Origin: Desulfobulbaceae bacterium
GTDB taxonomy: Bacteria > Desulfobacterota > Desulfobulbia > Desulfobulbales > SURF-16
NCBI GenBank assembly: GCA_002868945.1
Contig: PKTX01000041.1
Span: 18,344-65,406, forward strand
Direction of reading: 5' to 3'
DNA: 47,063 nucleotides
Positions within the stretch are counted from its first letter, which is position 1; every line of letters begins with the position of its first letter. Shown here one piece after another: positions 1-6,976 of this stretch. The notes under the pieces are model-generated. The model saw only the letters and a program-made list of their open reading frames with translations, was not told the origin of the DNA and searched no databases. The position numbers and the translations under genes were made by a program.

Positions 1-338
1 CCCGGAGTGTCGCAGGCTCCCTTACCTCTTTCAGGGCGCGCTTATTTTTCTCGCAGTCCTTGATCTCGAACGAAATGACCTATTTCTGGACAGACACTAT
101 CAACTGATGCGTCGTCAAAATTCGGCTTGAGCTAAGGGAGCGGAGCGAGACTCCGAAATGCTCCTGGACCCTATATAAACTGCACCCCAAGGGTACGCGG
201 AGTGTCGCAGGCTCCCTTACCTCCTCCGGGCGCGCATTTTTTCGCCTCATTTTTCCCAGCCTCAGCTACGCTCGCTACGTTTTTCAAGGGATGGTAAGGG
301 AGATGGGGCTCTGCAGCGGGCAATATGCCGGCCGGATG
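1..338. repeat. Gene-free repeat patch: type B end joined to type A element
   Basis: No gene is visible here. Bases 3-103 match the right half of the type B element at 24392-24558: both share the 20 bases ending in CTTGATCTCGAAC and end in GGACAGACAC. From base 104 the sequence switches to the type A element (compare the reverse complement of 17209-17453): CTGATGCGTCGTCAAAATT, GAGACTCCGAAATGCTCC, TGCACCCCAAGGGTAC, then CCTCAGCTACGCTCGCTACG up to about base 290. The join falls inside the type A motif CTATC, so a type B copy seems to have landed in, or recombined with, a type A copy. The patch lies just downstream of the minus-strand stress-protein gene. Confidence 0.7.
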
Positions 339-827
339 CTACTCCACCACCAGGACGGCGCAGTGTTTGGCATGGTGAAGGATTCTGCTGGAGGTGGAGC
401 CGAGGATAAACTCGGCATTATGACTCAGGCCGCGGCGACCCACTGCCACGACGCAGCAGCGCAGTTTGTCCTGCTCCTCAAGGATGGCATCGGCGATGGA
501 GGAGCACTCCTTGACGATGAGCCGGCTGGTGACCTGCCTTTCGGCAAAGCCGCCTTCCATGAGGATCTCCTTATACTCGGCAAGCCTCTTGTCCATGGCG
601 GACTTTTTATCGTCCAACCACTGTCGGCGTTCCGTCTCCGTGGCGAAAAAGTCCTCTGAAGGCTCCGGAATGATGGAGAGGAGGGTGATAAAGACATCTT
701 GGTAATCACCAAAAAAATCGGCCAGGTAGAGGACGGCCCGCCTGGAGTTGTCCGACTCTTCCACTGCCGCCAGCAGATGTCTTTCGTTGTCTCGGCGAGC
801 CAGATCGCTGAACTGTGTTGGGCTCAT
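339..827 (-). CDS. Universal stress protein (UspA family)
   Basis: A 162-residue single-domain protein of the UspA nucleotide-binding fold. The C-terminal part carries the family signature for ATP-binding members: a G-x2-G stretch (VGRRGLSHNAEF) followed by LGSTSSRILHHAKHCAVLVVE-like residues, with the GS(T/S)S phosphate-binding loop and the closing hydrophobic strand. The N-terminus has a short extension before the first strand (HLLAAVEESDNSRRAV), where the usual aspartate of the first strand is replaced by E-E-S. The start codon overlaps the stop codon of the upstream kinase-like gene by four bases (ATGA), so the two are translationally coupled and probably act together. USPs are cytoplasmic and respond to stress or energy state; the specific role here is unknown. 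Family assignment is firm, function is not. Confidence 0.88.
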   Translation of the reverse strand: MSPTQFSDLARRDNERHLLAAVEESDNSRRAVLYLADFFGDYQDVFITLLSIIPEPSEDFFATETERRQWLDDKKSAMDKRLAEYKEILMEGGFAERQVTSRLIVKECSSIADAILEEQDKLRCCVVAVGRRGLSHNAEFILGSTSSRILHHAKHCAVLVVE

Positions 828-1822
828 TGGCTTCTCCCTGTCTGTCTGGCCACGTCGCTTTGGGCAACGGCCAGGTCGTCTAGCATCTGATGGGTTGTCT
901 CGTAAAAAATGGTGGCCCCCTGCGAAAAGTGGAGGAGGATGCGGTTTAAGGATTCCGGTATGTATGGAAAGATCTTGGCCAGGTTGGCCACCCGGTTTTT
1001 GTAGGAGATGTTGAGGTCTTCACCCCAGAGTGTGTCAAAGAGGGCGCGCTGATGTTTGTGCAGGTCCGCCACCAGGATATCGCCGCGGCCCACCAGAAAG
1101 GTGAGGATGTTGCCCAGACCGTGCAGGTCGAAGCCGAACATGGACTCGCCGTGCATGTAGTTGTAGTCAAAGTCTATCCAGCGGTAGAGGCGGCGCTTGC
1201 GGTCCCAGATAATGTGGTCGCGGCGGATGTCGCCATGCTTTTCGCCATGATCATGCAGGAAGCTGATGGCCTTGACCAGCTCGATAAAGTCATGCAGCAG
1301 GGCCGGGAAGTGGTTGTGGAAATAGTCGTGATGGTCCTGGCCCTGGTCGGTGATGATGTTGTCTATGCTGCGGCCATAAATAAAATCAAGGATGCGGATA
1401 TTATTGCCCGCCCTGTCCAGGCACCAGGTGCCGTGCATGAAGCGTTCATGGTCTGCCACCAGATCAAGAATGCGCGCCTCCTTTTTGGGGCTGCGAAAGC
1501 AGGTGATGGCAATATCGCCGATTTTGGTTTCAAACTTCTCGTGAAAGACGAGTTTGAGGATCTTGGTGGCGCCGCTGGTCAGATCAATGGCTCGCCGTAC
1601 CCAGTATTTGGGCTGGTCGTCGATCCCGAAGCGTCCTTCCTTTTCGTAGCGTTTCACCCAGTAAGGGATGTTGTTCAGCACCACCACATCGTTATAGTCG
1701 ACCCGGAAGAAGTCGCTGGTATCGGTGATGACCTTAAACTTTTTGGGTACCCGGTCGGCGTCGGCATGGGCGCTGATCAGGTCGATGATCTCATCTCTGG
1801 ATATGGTGTTGGTATCGGTCAC
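824..1822 (-). CDS. Protein kinase-like phosphotransferase
   Basis: A 332-residue protein with an atypical protein-kinase-like fold. Residues 196-204 read HGDIRRDHI, matching the catalytic loop H-G-D-x-R-x-(D/N)-H-I of bacterial small-molecule and lipopolysaccharide-type kinases, with Asp198 the likely base. Residues 217-219 (DFD) stand for the metal-binding DFG. A lysine around 88-90 and Glu115 may form the ATP-binding pair. The glycine-rich loop is not clear. The C-terminal third (after about 240) is helical with no recognised motif. It is the first gene of a two-gene minus-strand unit with the universal stress protein, overlapping it by four bases. The substrate cannot be read from sequence; it could be a protein, an aminoglycoside-like small molecule or a lipid sugar. 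There is no signal peptide, so it should be cytoplasmic. Confidence 0.75.
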   Translation of the reverse strand: MTDTNTISRDEIIDLISAHADADRVPKKFKVITDTSDFFRVDYNDVVVLNNIPYWVKRYEKEGRFGIDDQPKYWVRRAIDLTSGATKILKLVFHEKFETKIGDIAITCFRSPKKEARILDLVADHERFMHGTWCLDRAGNNIRILDFIYGRSIDNIITDQGQDHHDYFHNHFPALLHDFIELVKAISFLHDHGEKHGDIRRDHIIWDRKRRLYRWIDFDYNYMHGESMFGFDLHGLGNILTFLVGRGDILVADLHKHQRALFDTLWGEDLNISYKNRVANLAKIFPYIPESLNRILLHFSQGATIFYETTHQMLDDLAVAQSDVARQTGRSQ

Positions 1823-1956
1823 GGCTGCCTCCCTCTAGCCATGGTAGCATTATGGGGGCCTGCTTATGAACCGATTTTTATAACAAGGCGCGCTGCTGGG
1901 CGCTTTTTTTAAGAAAGTGGGGCGGGGAAGGTTGGCCGCACGGGATCGACCAGGAG

Positions 1957-1974
1957 GCCGTCAAAAAAGACGGC
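1957..1974 (-). terminator. Hairpin downstream of dapL
   Basis: A perfect six-pair stem, GCCGTC and GACGGC, encloses six A/T bases, about 25 bases past the dapL stop on the minus strand. There is no U-run after it in the dapL direction, so it may act as an mRNA 3' stabiliser rather than a standard intrinsic terminator. Confidence 0.35.
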
Positions 1975-1998
1975 GCCAGTTCTTTTTTGCAAGGATTG

Positions 1999-3225
1999 TC
2001 AGCTGATGGCGGCGCTGATCCGCTGCATGGCGCTGACCACGTTGTCGTAGGAGTTGAAGGCGGACAGGCGGATGTAGCCCTGACCGCACTTGCCGAAACC
2101 GGCGCCCGGCGTGCAGACCACCCCTGCCTTGTCAAGCAGCAGATCAAAGAACTGCCAGGAGTCGCGGCCCTGGCCGTCAATCCAGATATAGGGCGAGTTG
2201 TCGCCGCCCACCGAAGTGAAGCCGAGTTTGCCGATTTCCGCCTTGATGTGGGCGGCGTTGCGCAGGTAGTAGTCGGTAAGTTCCCTGACCTGGGCCTTGC
2301 CCTCCGGGCTGTAGACGGCCTCGGCCGCCTTCTGGATGGGGTAGGAGACGCCGTTGAACTTGGTACAGTGACGCCGGTTCCAGAGGGGATGGAGGGCCTG
2401 CCTGTTACCCTTGCTGTCATAGGCGGTACACTCCTTGGGCACCACGGTGTAGGCGCAGCGGGTACCGGTAAAGCCGGCGTTTTTGGAGAAACTGCGAAAC
2501 TCTATGGCCACCTCTTTGGCGCCGTCCATCTCGTAGATCGATTTGGGCAGGGACTCGTCACGGATAAAGGACTCATAGGCCGCGTCAAAGAGGATCAGGG
2601 CCTTGTGCTCACGGGCATAGTCGACCCAGCTCTGCAACTGCTCCCTGGTGGCGGTGCTGCCGGTGGGATTGTTGGGGAAGCAGAGATAGATCAGATCAAC
2701 CGGCTCGCTGGGCAGGCTCGGTACAAAGTTGTTTTCCCGCACCGAGTCGAGATAGGTGATGCCCTGGTAACGGCCGTCGCTGAAGGTGCCGGTGCGGCCG
2801 GCCATGACGTTGGTATCAAGGTAGACCGGATAGACCGGGTCCGGAATGGCGACCCGGACCTCGGTGGTAAAGAGTTCCTGGATGTTGCCGGTGTCGCACT
2901 TGGCACCGTCGCTGACAAAGATCTCGTCGGCGCCAATATCGGCGCCGCGCGCCTGGAAATCATTGGCGGCAATGGCCTCGCGCAGGAAGGCATAGCCCTG
3001 TTCGGGGCCGTAGCCATGAAAGGAGGACTCGTCGGCCAGCTCGTCCACGGCGGCATGCAGGGCCTTGACGCAGGCAGCGGGCAGGGCACGGGTGACGTCG
3101 CCGATGCCCAGTCGGATGATCTCCTTGTCCGGATTCTTTTCCTGGAAGGTGGCCACCCTCTTGGCAATGTCTGAGAAGAGATAGGAAGCCTGCAGTTTCA
3201 GGTAATGTTCGTTAATGGTAATCAT
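1999..3225 (-). CDS. dapL: LL-diaminopimelate aminotransferase
   Basis: A PLP-dependent class I/II aminotransferase of 408 residues, the usual length for DapL. It converts tetrahydrodipicolinate straight to LL-2,6-diaminopimelate with glutamate as amino donor, bypassing the succinylase route of lysine and peptidoglycan precursor synthesis. The PLP lysine is Lys248 in [14 protein letters not shown]. The DapL hallmarks [16 protein letters not shown] (about 70-85), [15 protein letters not shown] (105-119), [18 protein letters not shown] (129-146) and CFPNNPTG (182-189) are all present, so this is DapL rather than a general aspartate aminotransferase. It stands alone on the minus strand with its own promoter at 3279-3307 and a GAGG ribosome site five bases before ATG. 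DapL is common in anaerobic Desulfobacterota, Chlamydiae and plants. Confidence 0.95.
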   Translation of the reverse strand: MITINEHYLKLQASYLFSDIAKRVATFQEKNPDKEIIRLGIGDVTRALPAACVKALHAAVDELADESSFHGYGPEQGYAFLREAIAANDFQARGADIGADEIFVSDGAKCDTGNIQELFTTEVRVAIPDPVYPVYLDTNVMAGRTGTFSDGRYQGITYLDSVRENNFVPSLPSEPVDLIYLCFPNNPTGSTATREQLQSWVDYAREHKALILFDAAYESFIRDESLPKSIYEMDGAKEVAIEFRSFSKNAGFTGTRCAYTVVPKECTAYDSKGNRQALHPLWNRRHCTKFNGVSYPIQKAAEAVYSPEGKAQVRELTDYYLRNAAHIKAEIGKLGFTSVGGDNSPYIWIDGQGRDSWQFFDLLLDKAGVVCTPGAGFGKCGQGYIRLSAFNSYDNVVSAMQRISAAIS

Positions 3226-3278
3226 GGAAGCCTCAACCGGTGATTTTTTTTGGGGGGGTATTCTTCGAGCATTCAGCC

Positions 3279-3307
3279 TCTATATAATAATGATACTTTT
3301 CTGTCAA
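3279..3307 (-). promoter_or_regulatory. Sigma-70 type promoter for dapL
   Basis: On the minus strand a perfect -35 box TTGACA (3302-3307) is followed after 17 bases by TATAGA (3279-3284). Transcription would start near 3272, giving a leader of about 47 bases before the dapL ATG. Confidence 0.65.
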
Positions 3308-3460
3308 TTGGCGATGCCGCCTGCGCCGCCTCCGGGGCGAGAGTGCGCGGCCGGGCTGCTCGTGCTTGCGACGCCTCTTTGTATCTCAGCAGGGAGTGCT
3401 TGCCTGTGCTGGGCCCGACCGTTATACTCGGGACAGATTGCCTGCGGCCCCTTGCCGCTT

Positions 3461-3586
3461 AGCAGCCCGTTGAAAAACTACTATGCTCGCAGGGCTCTCT
3501 TTGTTCGCTATCTGCTGATGCGTCGTCAAAATTCGCCTCATTTTTTCTCGTCTCAGCTGCGCTCGCTACGTTTTTCAAGGGGCTGA
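3461..3586. repeat. Type A palindromic repeat, short form
   Basis: About 125 bases bounded by inverted ends: CAGCCCGTTGAAAAAC at the left and GTTTTTCAAGGGGCTG at the right, one mismatch. It contains CTGATGCGTCGTCAAAATTC and the tail CTCAGCTGCGCTCGCTACG seen in the longer copies (1-290 and the reverse complement of 17209-17453), but lacks their middle of roughly 120 bases. It lies between the divergent dapL and radical SAM genes; the rest of 3226-3613 holds only the dapL promoter and no gene. Confidence 0.8.
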
Positions 3587-3613
3587 TAGACCCTTGCTCT
3601 TCCTGGAAATTAT

Positions 3614-5023
3614 ATGACAAAAGCAAATATCTTTCTCATTGCGCCGGCCATGGATTGCGCTGCGCGGAACAAGGCCTTTGGCATCAAGCTGCCCCTCCTG
3701 GGCTATCCGGCCATCAGCCTGCCCATGATCGCCGCCCTTACCCCGGAGGAGTATCATGTCCGGCTGGTGGATTGTGCCCATGAAGCGGTGCCCTATGACG
3801 AGCCCTGTGATCTGGCCCTGGTTGTCGGCCAGACCCATCACATGCCTGCCGCCTATGAGATCTGCGCCAGGTTGCGGGCCCGGGGCACAAAGGTGGTGCT
3901 GGGCGGTATGCATGTCACGGCCCTGCCCCAAGAGGGGCTGGCCCATGCCGATGCCGTGATCCTGCGGGAGGGCGAGTCGGTCTGGTCGACCATTCTGGCG
4001 GATTTCAGCAACAATTCCCTGCAGAGAACCTATGAGGGCAGCGGTGTCGACTTGGCCCGACTGCCCCCCATCCGCCGCGATCTCTTCACCGACAAATTTT
4101 ACCACCCCGGCCAGATCATTGAGACCACCCGGGGGTGTCCGGTGGGCTGTCAGTTCTGTGCCGTAAAGGATTTCTTCGGCTCAAAATTCCGGCTGCGACC
4201 GCCCGAGGCCATCCGCGACGAGCTCATGGATATCTTCGGACCCAGACCGCCCCAGGCCAAATGGAAGAATTGGCTGGCCCGCCACTGGCATGCCGATATC
4301 CCCTATTTTATTGAACGGCGCCTGCTCTATGTGATGGACTCCAACTTCATCGCCGAACCCGCCCATGCCCGGGCCGTGCTGGAGGTCTTCAAGGAGTGCG
4401 ATATCAGGTGGTACGGCCATGCCAGCTTCAACCTCATGCGGGATGAGGCCATGCTTGATCTGATGGCGGAATCGGGCTGCATGAGCGTTAATATCGGTTT
4501 CGAGTCCATTAACCAGAAAAACATCGACAAGATGGGCAAGTTCTCCAACAAGACCGAACGCTACAGCCAGTGCATCAAGGCCCTGCATGATCGCGGTATC
4601 GGTGTCATGGGAACCTTTATTGTCGGGTTTGACGACGATACCCCGGCCGTCTTTGACGAGCTTGCCGACTTTATCCTGGAAAATCGGCTGGAGACGGCCT
4701 TTACCCTCATTCTCACACCCCTGCCCGGCACAGCGGTCTTTGCAGAGATGGATGCCGATAAACGTATCTTCAGCAAAAAATGGCGCGACTATGACCACGG
4801 CACCGTCACCTTTGTCCCCAAAAACATGACGCCCCGCCAACTGCATCAGGGCATGCGTCACGTCTGGAAACGGGTCTACTCCTGGCAGTGCATCAGACAG
4901 CGGATTCTCGCCAAACCCCGCATTCGCCCCTTTTTCTTCTTGCCGGTCAACATGGGTTTTCGGAAATGCACCAGCATCCTGAGCGCCGAAAAGGTGTGGC
5001 CCACGCCAAGCGAGGAGCGCTAA
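3614..5023 (+). CDS. B12-binding-type radical SAM protein
   Basis: A 469-residue protein. The N-terminal 130 residues form a cobalamin-binding-like Rossmann domain (LPLLGYPAISLPMIAAL, then VVLGGMHVTALPQEGLAHAD), but the classical D-x-H-x2-G cobalamin ligand motif is not evident. The radical SAM core starts around 165; its [4Fe-4S] cysteines are Cys175, Cys179 and Cys182 in TTRGCPVGCQFC. Later motifs (VMDSNFIAE, NIGFESIN, GTFIVGFDDD) fit the core barrel. This architecture is shared by BchE-, HpnJ- and HpnP-like enzymes acting on lipids, tetrapyrroles or hopanoids. The substrate is unknown here. The gene follows a type A repeat with its ATG about 30 bases on, and is followed by a 334-base gap, so it appears monocistronic. 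Confidence 0.85.
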   Translation: MTKANIFLIAPAMDCAARNKAFGIKLPLLGYPAISLPMIAALTPEEYHVRLVDCAHEAVPYDEPCDLALVVGQTHHMPAAYEICARLRARGTKVVLGGMHVTALPQEGLAHADAVILREGESVWSTILADFSNNSLQRTYEGSGVDLARLPPIRRDLFTDKFYHPGQIIETTRGCPVGCQFCAVKDFFGSKFRLRPPEAIRDELMDIFGPRPPQAKWKNWLARHWHADIPYFIERRLLYVMDSNFIAEPAHARAVLEVFKECDIRWYGHASFNLMRDEAMLDLMAESGCMSVNIGFESINQKNIDKMGKFSNKTERYSQCIKALHDRGIGVMGTFIVGFDDDTPAVFDELADFILENRLETAFTLILTPLPGTAVFAEMDADKRIFSKKWRDYDHGTVTFVPKNMTPRQLHQGMRHVWKRVYSWQCIRQRILAKPRIRPFFFLPVNMGFRKCTSILSAEKVWPTPSEER

Positions 5024-5357
5024 GCACCGGGGCCCTGGGCCGCATCCCGGCCGCCCTGGAAAAAGAGTGCACCCCCCCCTGGAATATTCTGTTATCTCCT
5101 GCTATAGTTTTTTGTTTTGTTGACGGCTGTCCGTCCCTGTGCCGAACAGATGCTGCCACGCCCATATGGCCACCTTGAACACCTGCTGTTTCCTCAATTC
5201 TGAGTTCTCGGTGAACTATACGTCTGAAACGGTTTTTGACTCGTTTAATAACGAAATTTCCTCTTTCCGGACAGACACTGCCTCAACCCGGAAAGTTGAA
5301 ATCAAATTATTCTGGATATCCATATATTCATGATGAGAAGGATACAGGTGAACCTTG
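5024..5357. repeat. Gene-free gap with decayed type C element
   Basis: No gene is seen. From 5167, GGCCACCTTGAACACCTGC resembles the left end of the type C element (GGCCATCTTGAATA...TTGC), and TTATTCTGGATATCC at 5308-5322 resembles its right end (TTATTCAAGATACC), so 5167-5322 looks like a decayed copy. It also contains GTTTCCTCAATTCTGAG and GGAAAGTTGAA, both shared with the type D element at 31130-31292, and GGACAGACAC (5268-5277), the type B end. The patch is AT-rich compared with the flanking genes. Confidence 0.55.
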
Positions 5358-6947
5358 ATGATCACACTTCTTGACTACGGGGCCGGCAATGTGCGCAGTG
5401 TGCGCAACGCCATTGCCAAGCTCGGTTTTGAAATCCACGACGCCACCTGCCCGGCCGATATTGCCAGGGCCGACAAACTGGTCTTTCCCGGAGTGGGCAG
5501 CTTCGGTCATGCCATGGAGCGCCTGCACGCCCTGGGCTATATTGAGCCGTTGGTGGCTCATATCCGGGCCAATAAGCCCTTTCTTGGTATCTGTCTGGGA
5601 CTGCAAACCCTTTTTGAGGGCAGTGAGGAGTCCCTGGGGGTAGCCGGTCTCGGAGTCATTCCCGGCCAGATCAAGCTCTTTCGGGAGGATGAGCTCTCGG
5701 TGCCGCAGATCGGCTGGAACGGTATCCGTCTCCACAAGGAGGAATCGCCACTTTTCCGGGGCTTTGCTGATGAAAAACTCTACTTTGTCCACTCCTATCA
5801 TGCGCCGCTCCAGGAGGCCAACAGGGAGTGGGTGCTGGCCAGCACCGATTATGGAGGGCCTTTTATTTCGGCCGTGCAAAAGGGCAATATTGCCGCCTTT
5901 CAGTTTCATCCGGAGAAAAGCGGAGCTGTTGGCCTGAGCCTGTTTAAGAATTTTCTTGAAAACGACAACCTGGAGGCAGGCGGGCCGCGCCGCCTCGATA
6001 CGCAGGCGCCGACGAAGATCGCCAGGCGTATCATTGCCTGTCTGGACGTACGCACCAATGATGCCGGTGACCTGGTGGTGACCAAGGGTGATCAGTATGA
6101 CGTGCGCCAGGAGGGCGAGGTGCGCAATCTCGGCCTGCCCGTGGAACTGGCCCGCCGCTATTACGAGGAGGGGGCGGATGAAATCACCTTCCTCAATATT
6201 ACCGGTTTCCGAGATTTTCCCATGGAGGATCAACCCATGCTGGAGGTGCTGCGTCGCACCTCGGAAAACGTCTTTGTGCCCCTGACCATTGGCGGCGGTA
6301 TCCGCGAGTTCACCGATTCGGCCGGCACCTCCTACTCGGCCCTTGATGTGGCGGCTGAATATTTCCGCTCCGGCGCCGACAAGATCTCCATCGGCTCGGA
6401 CGCCGTCTATGCGGTGGAGGAGTATCTCAAGAGCGGCGGCAAAACGGGCAATAGCTCCATTGAGCAGATATCGGAAGTCTATGGGGCCCAGGCCGTGGTT
6501 ATCTCGGTGGATCCGCGCCGTGTTTACGTGGCTGATCCGGCCGACACCCCCCATGCCGTTATCAAAACAGTGACGCCCGGCCCCAACGGTGAGCACTATT
6601 GTTGGTATCAGTGTACGGTGAAGGGCGGTCGCGAGGGCCGCGATCTTGATGTGGTGCAGCTGGTCCGGACCTGTCAGGAACTGGGGGCCGGTGAACTGTT
6701 GTTGAACTGTATTGATAAGGACGGCACCAACTCCGGCTTTGACCTGGAGCTCATCAATATGGTCAAGGCAGTGGTGACCATTCCGGTTATTGCCTCAAGC
6801 GGTGCCGGTTGCCCTGAGCATTTTTCCGAGGTCTTTGCCAAGACCAGGGCTGAGGCGGCCCTGGCCGCCGGCATCTTCCATCGCCATGAGGTGGAGATCA
6901 GCGCGGTCAAGGAGCATTTGCGCCAACAGCATATTGAACCGCGTTAG
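5358..6947 (+). CDS. hisHF: Bifunctional imidazole glycerol phosphate synthase HisH-HisF fusion
   Basis: One 529-residue polypeptide carries both halves of the fifth step of histidine synthesis. Residues 1-205 are the class I glutamine amidotransferase (HisH): nucleophile Cys79 in PFLGICLGLQTLF, with His184 and Glu186 in FQFHPEKSG. Residues 220-529 are the cyclase barrel (HisF): Asp230 in RRIIACLDVR and Asp453 in LLNCIDKDGTNSG are the catalytic acids. The cyclase has extra segments (GDLVVTKGDQYDVR near 238-250; REFTDSAGTSYSALD near 316-330; HYCWYQCTVKGGREGRDLD near 413-431) absent from ordinary bacterial HisF and characteristic, as I recall, of fungal HIS7 and plant HISN4. ATG at 5358 is preferred to the adjacent TTG because AGGTG lies seven bases upstream. 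No other his gene is adjacent; a PHP phosphoesterase lies far downstream at 39667. Confidence 0.95.
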   Translation: MITLLDYGAGNVRSVRNAIAKLGFEIHDATCPADIARADKLVFPGVGSFGHAMERLHALGYIEPLVAHIRANKPFLGICLGLQTLFEGSEESLGVAGLGVIPGQIKLFREDELSVPQIGWNGIRLHKEESPLFRGFADEKLYFVHSYHAPLQEANREWVLASTDYGGPFISAVQKGNIAAFQFHPEKSGAVGLSLFKNFLENDNLEAGGPRRLDTQAPTKIARRIIACLDVRTNDAGDLVVTKGDQYDVRQEGEVRNLGLPVELARRYYEEGADEITFLNITGFRDFPMEDQPMLEVLRRTSENVFVPLTIGGGIREFTDSAGTSYSALDVAAEYFRSGADKISIGSDAVYAVEEYLKSGGKTGNSSIEQISEVYGAQAVVISVDPRRVYVADPADTPHAVIKTVTPGPNGEHYCWYQCTVKGGREGRDLDVVQLVRTCQELGAGELLLNCIDKDGTNSGFDLELINMVKAVVTIPVIASSGAGCPEHFSEVFAKTRAEAALAAGIFHRHEVEISAVKEHLRQQHIEPR

Positions 6948-6976
6948 GTGCTGTCCGGCGCAAGGGTGAAAGAGGT

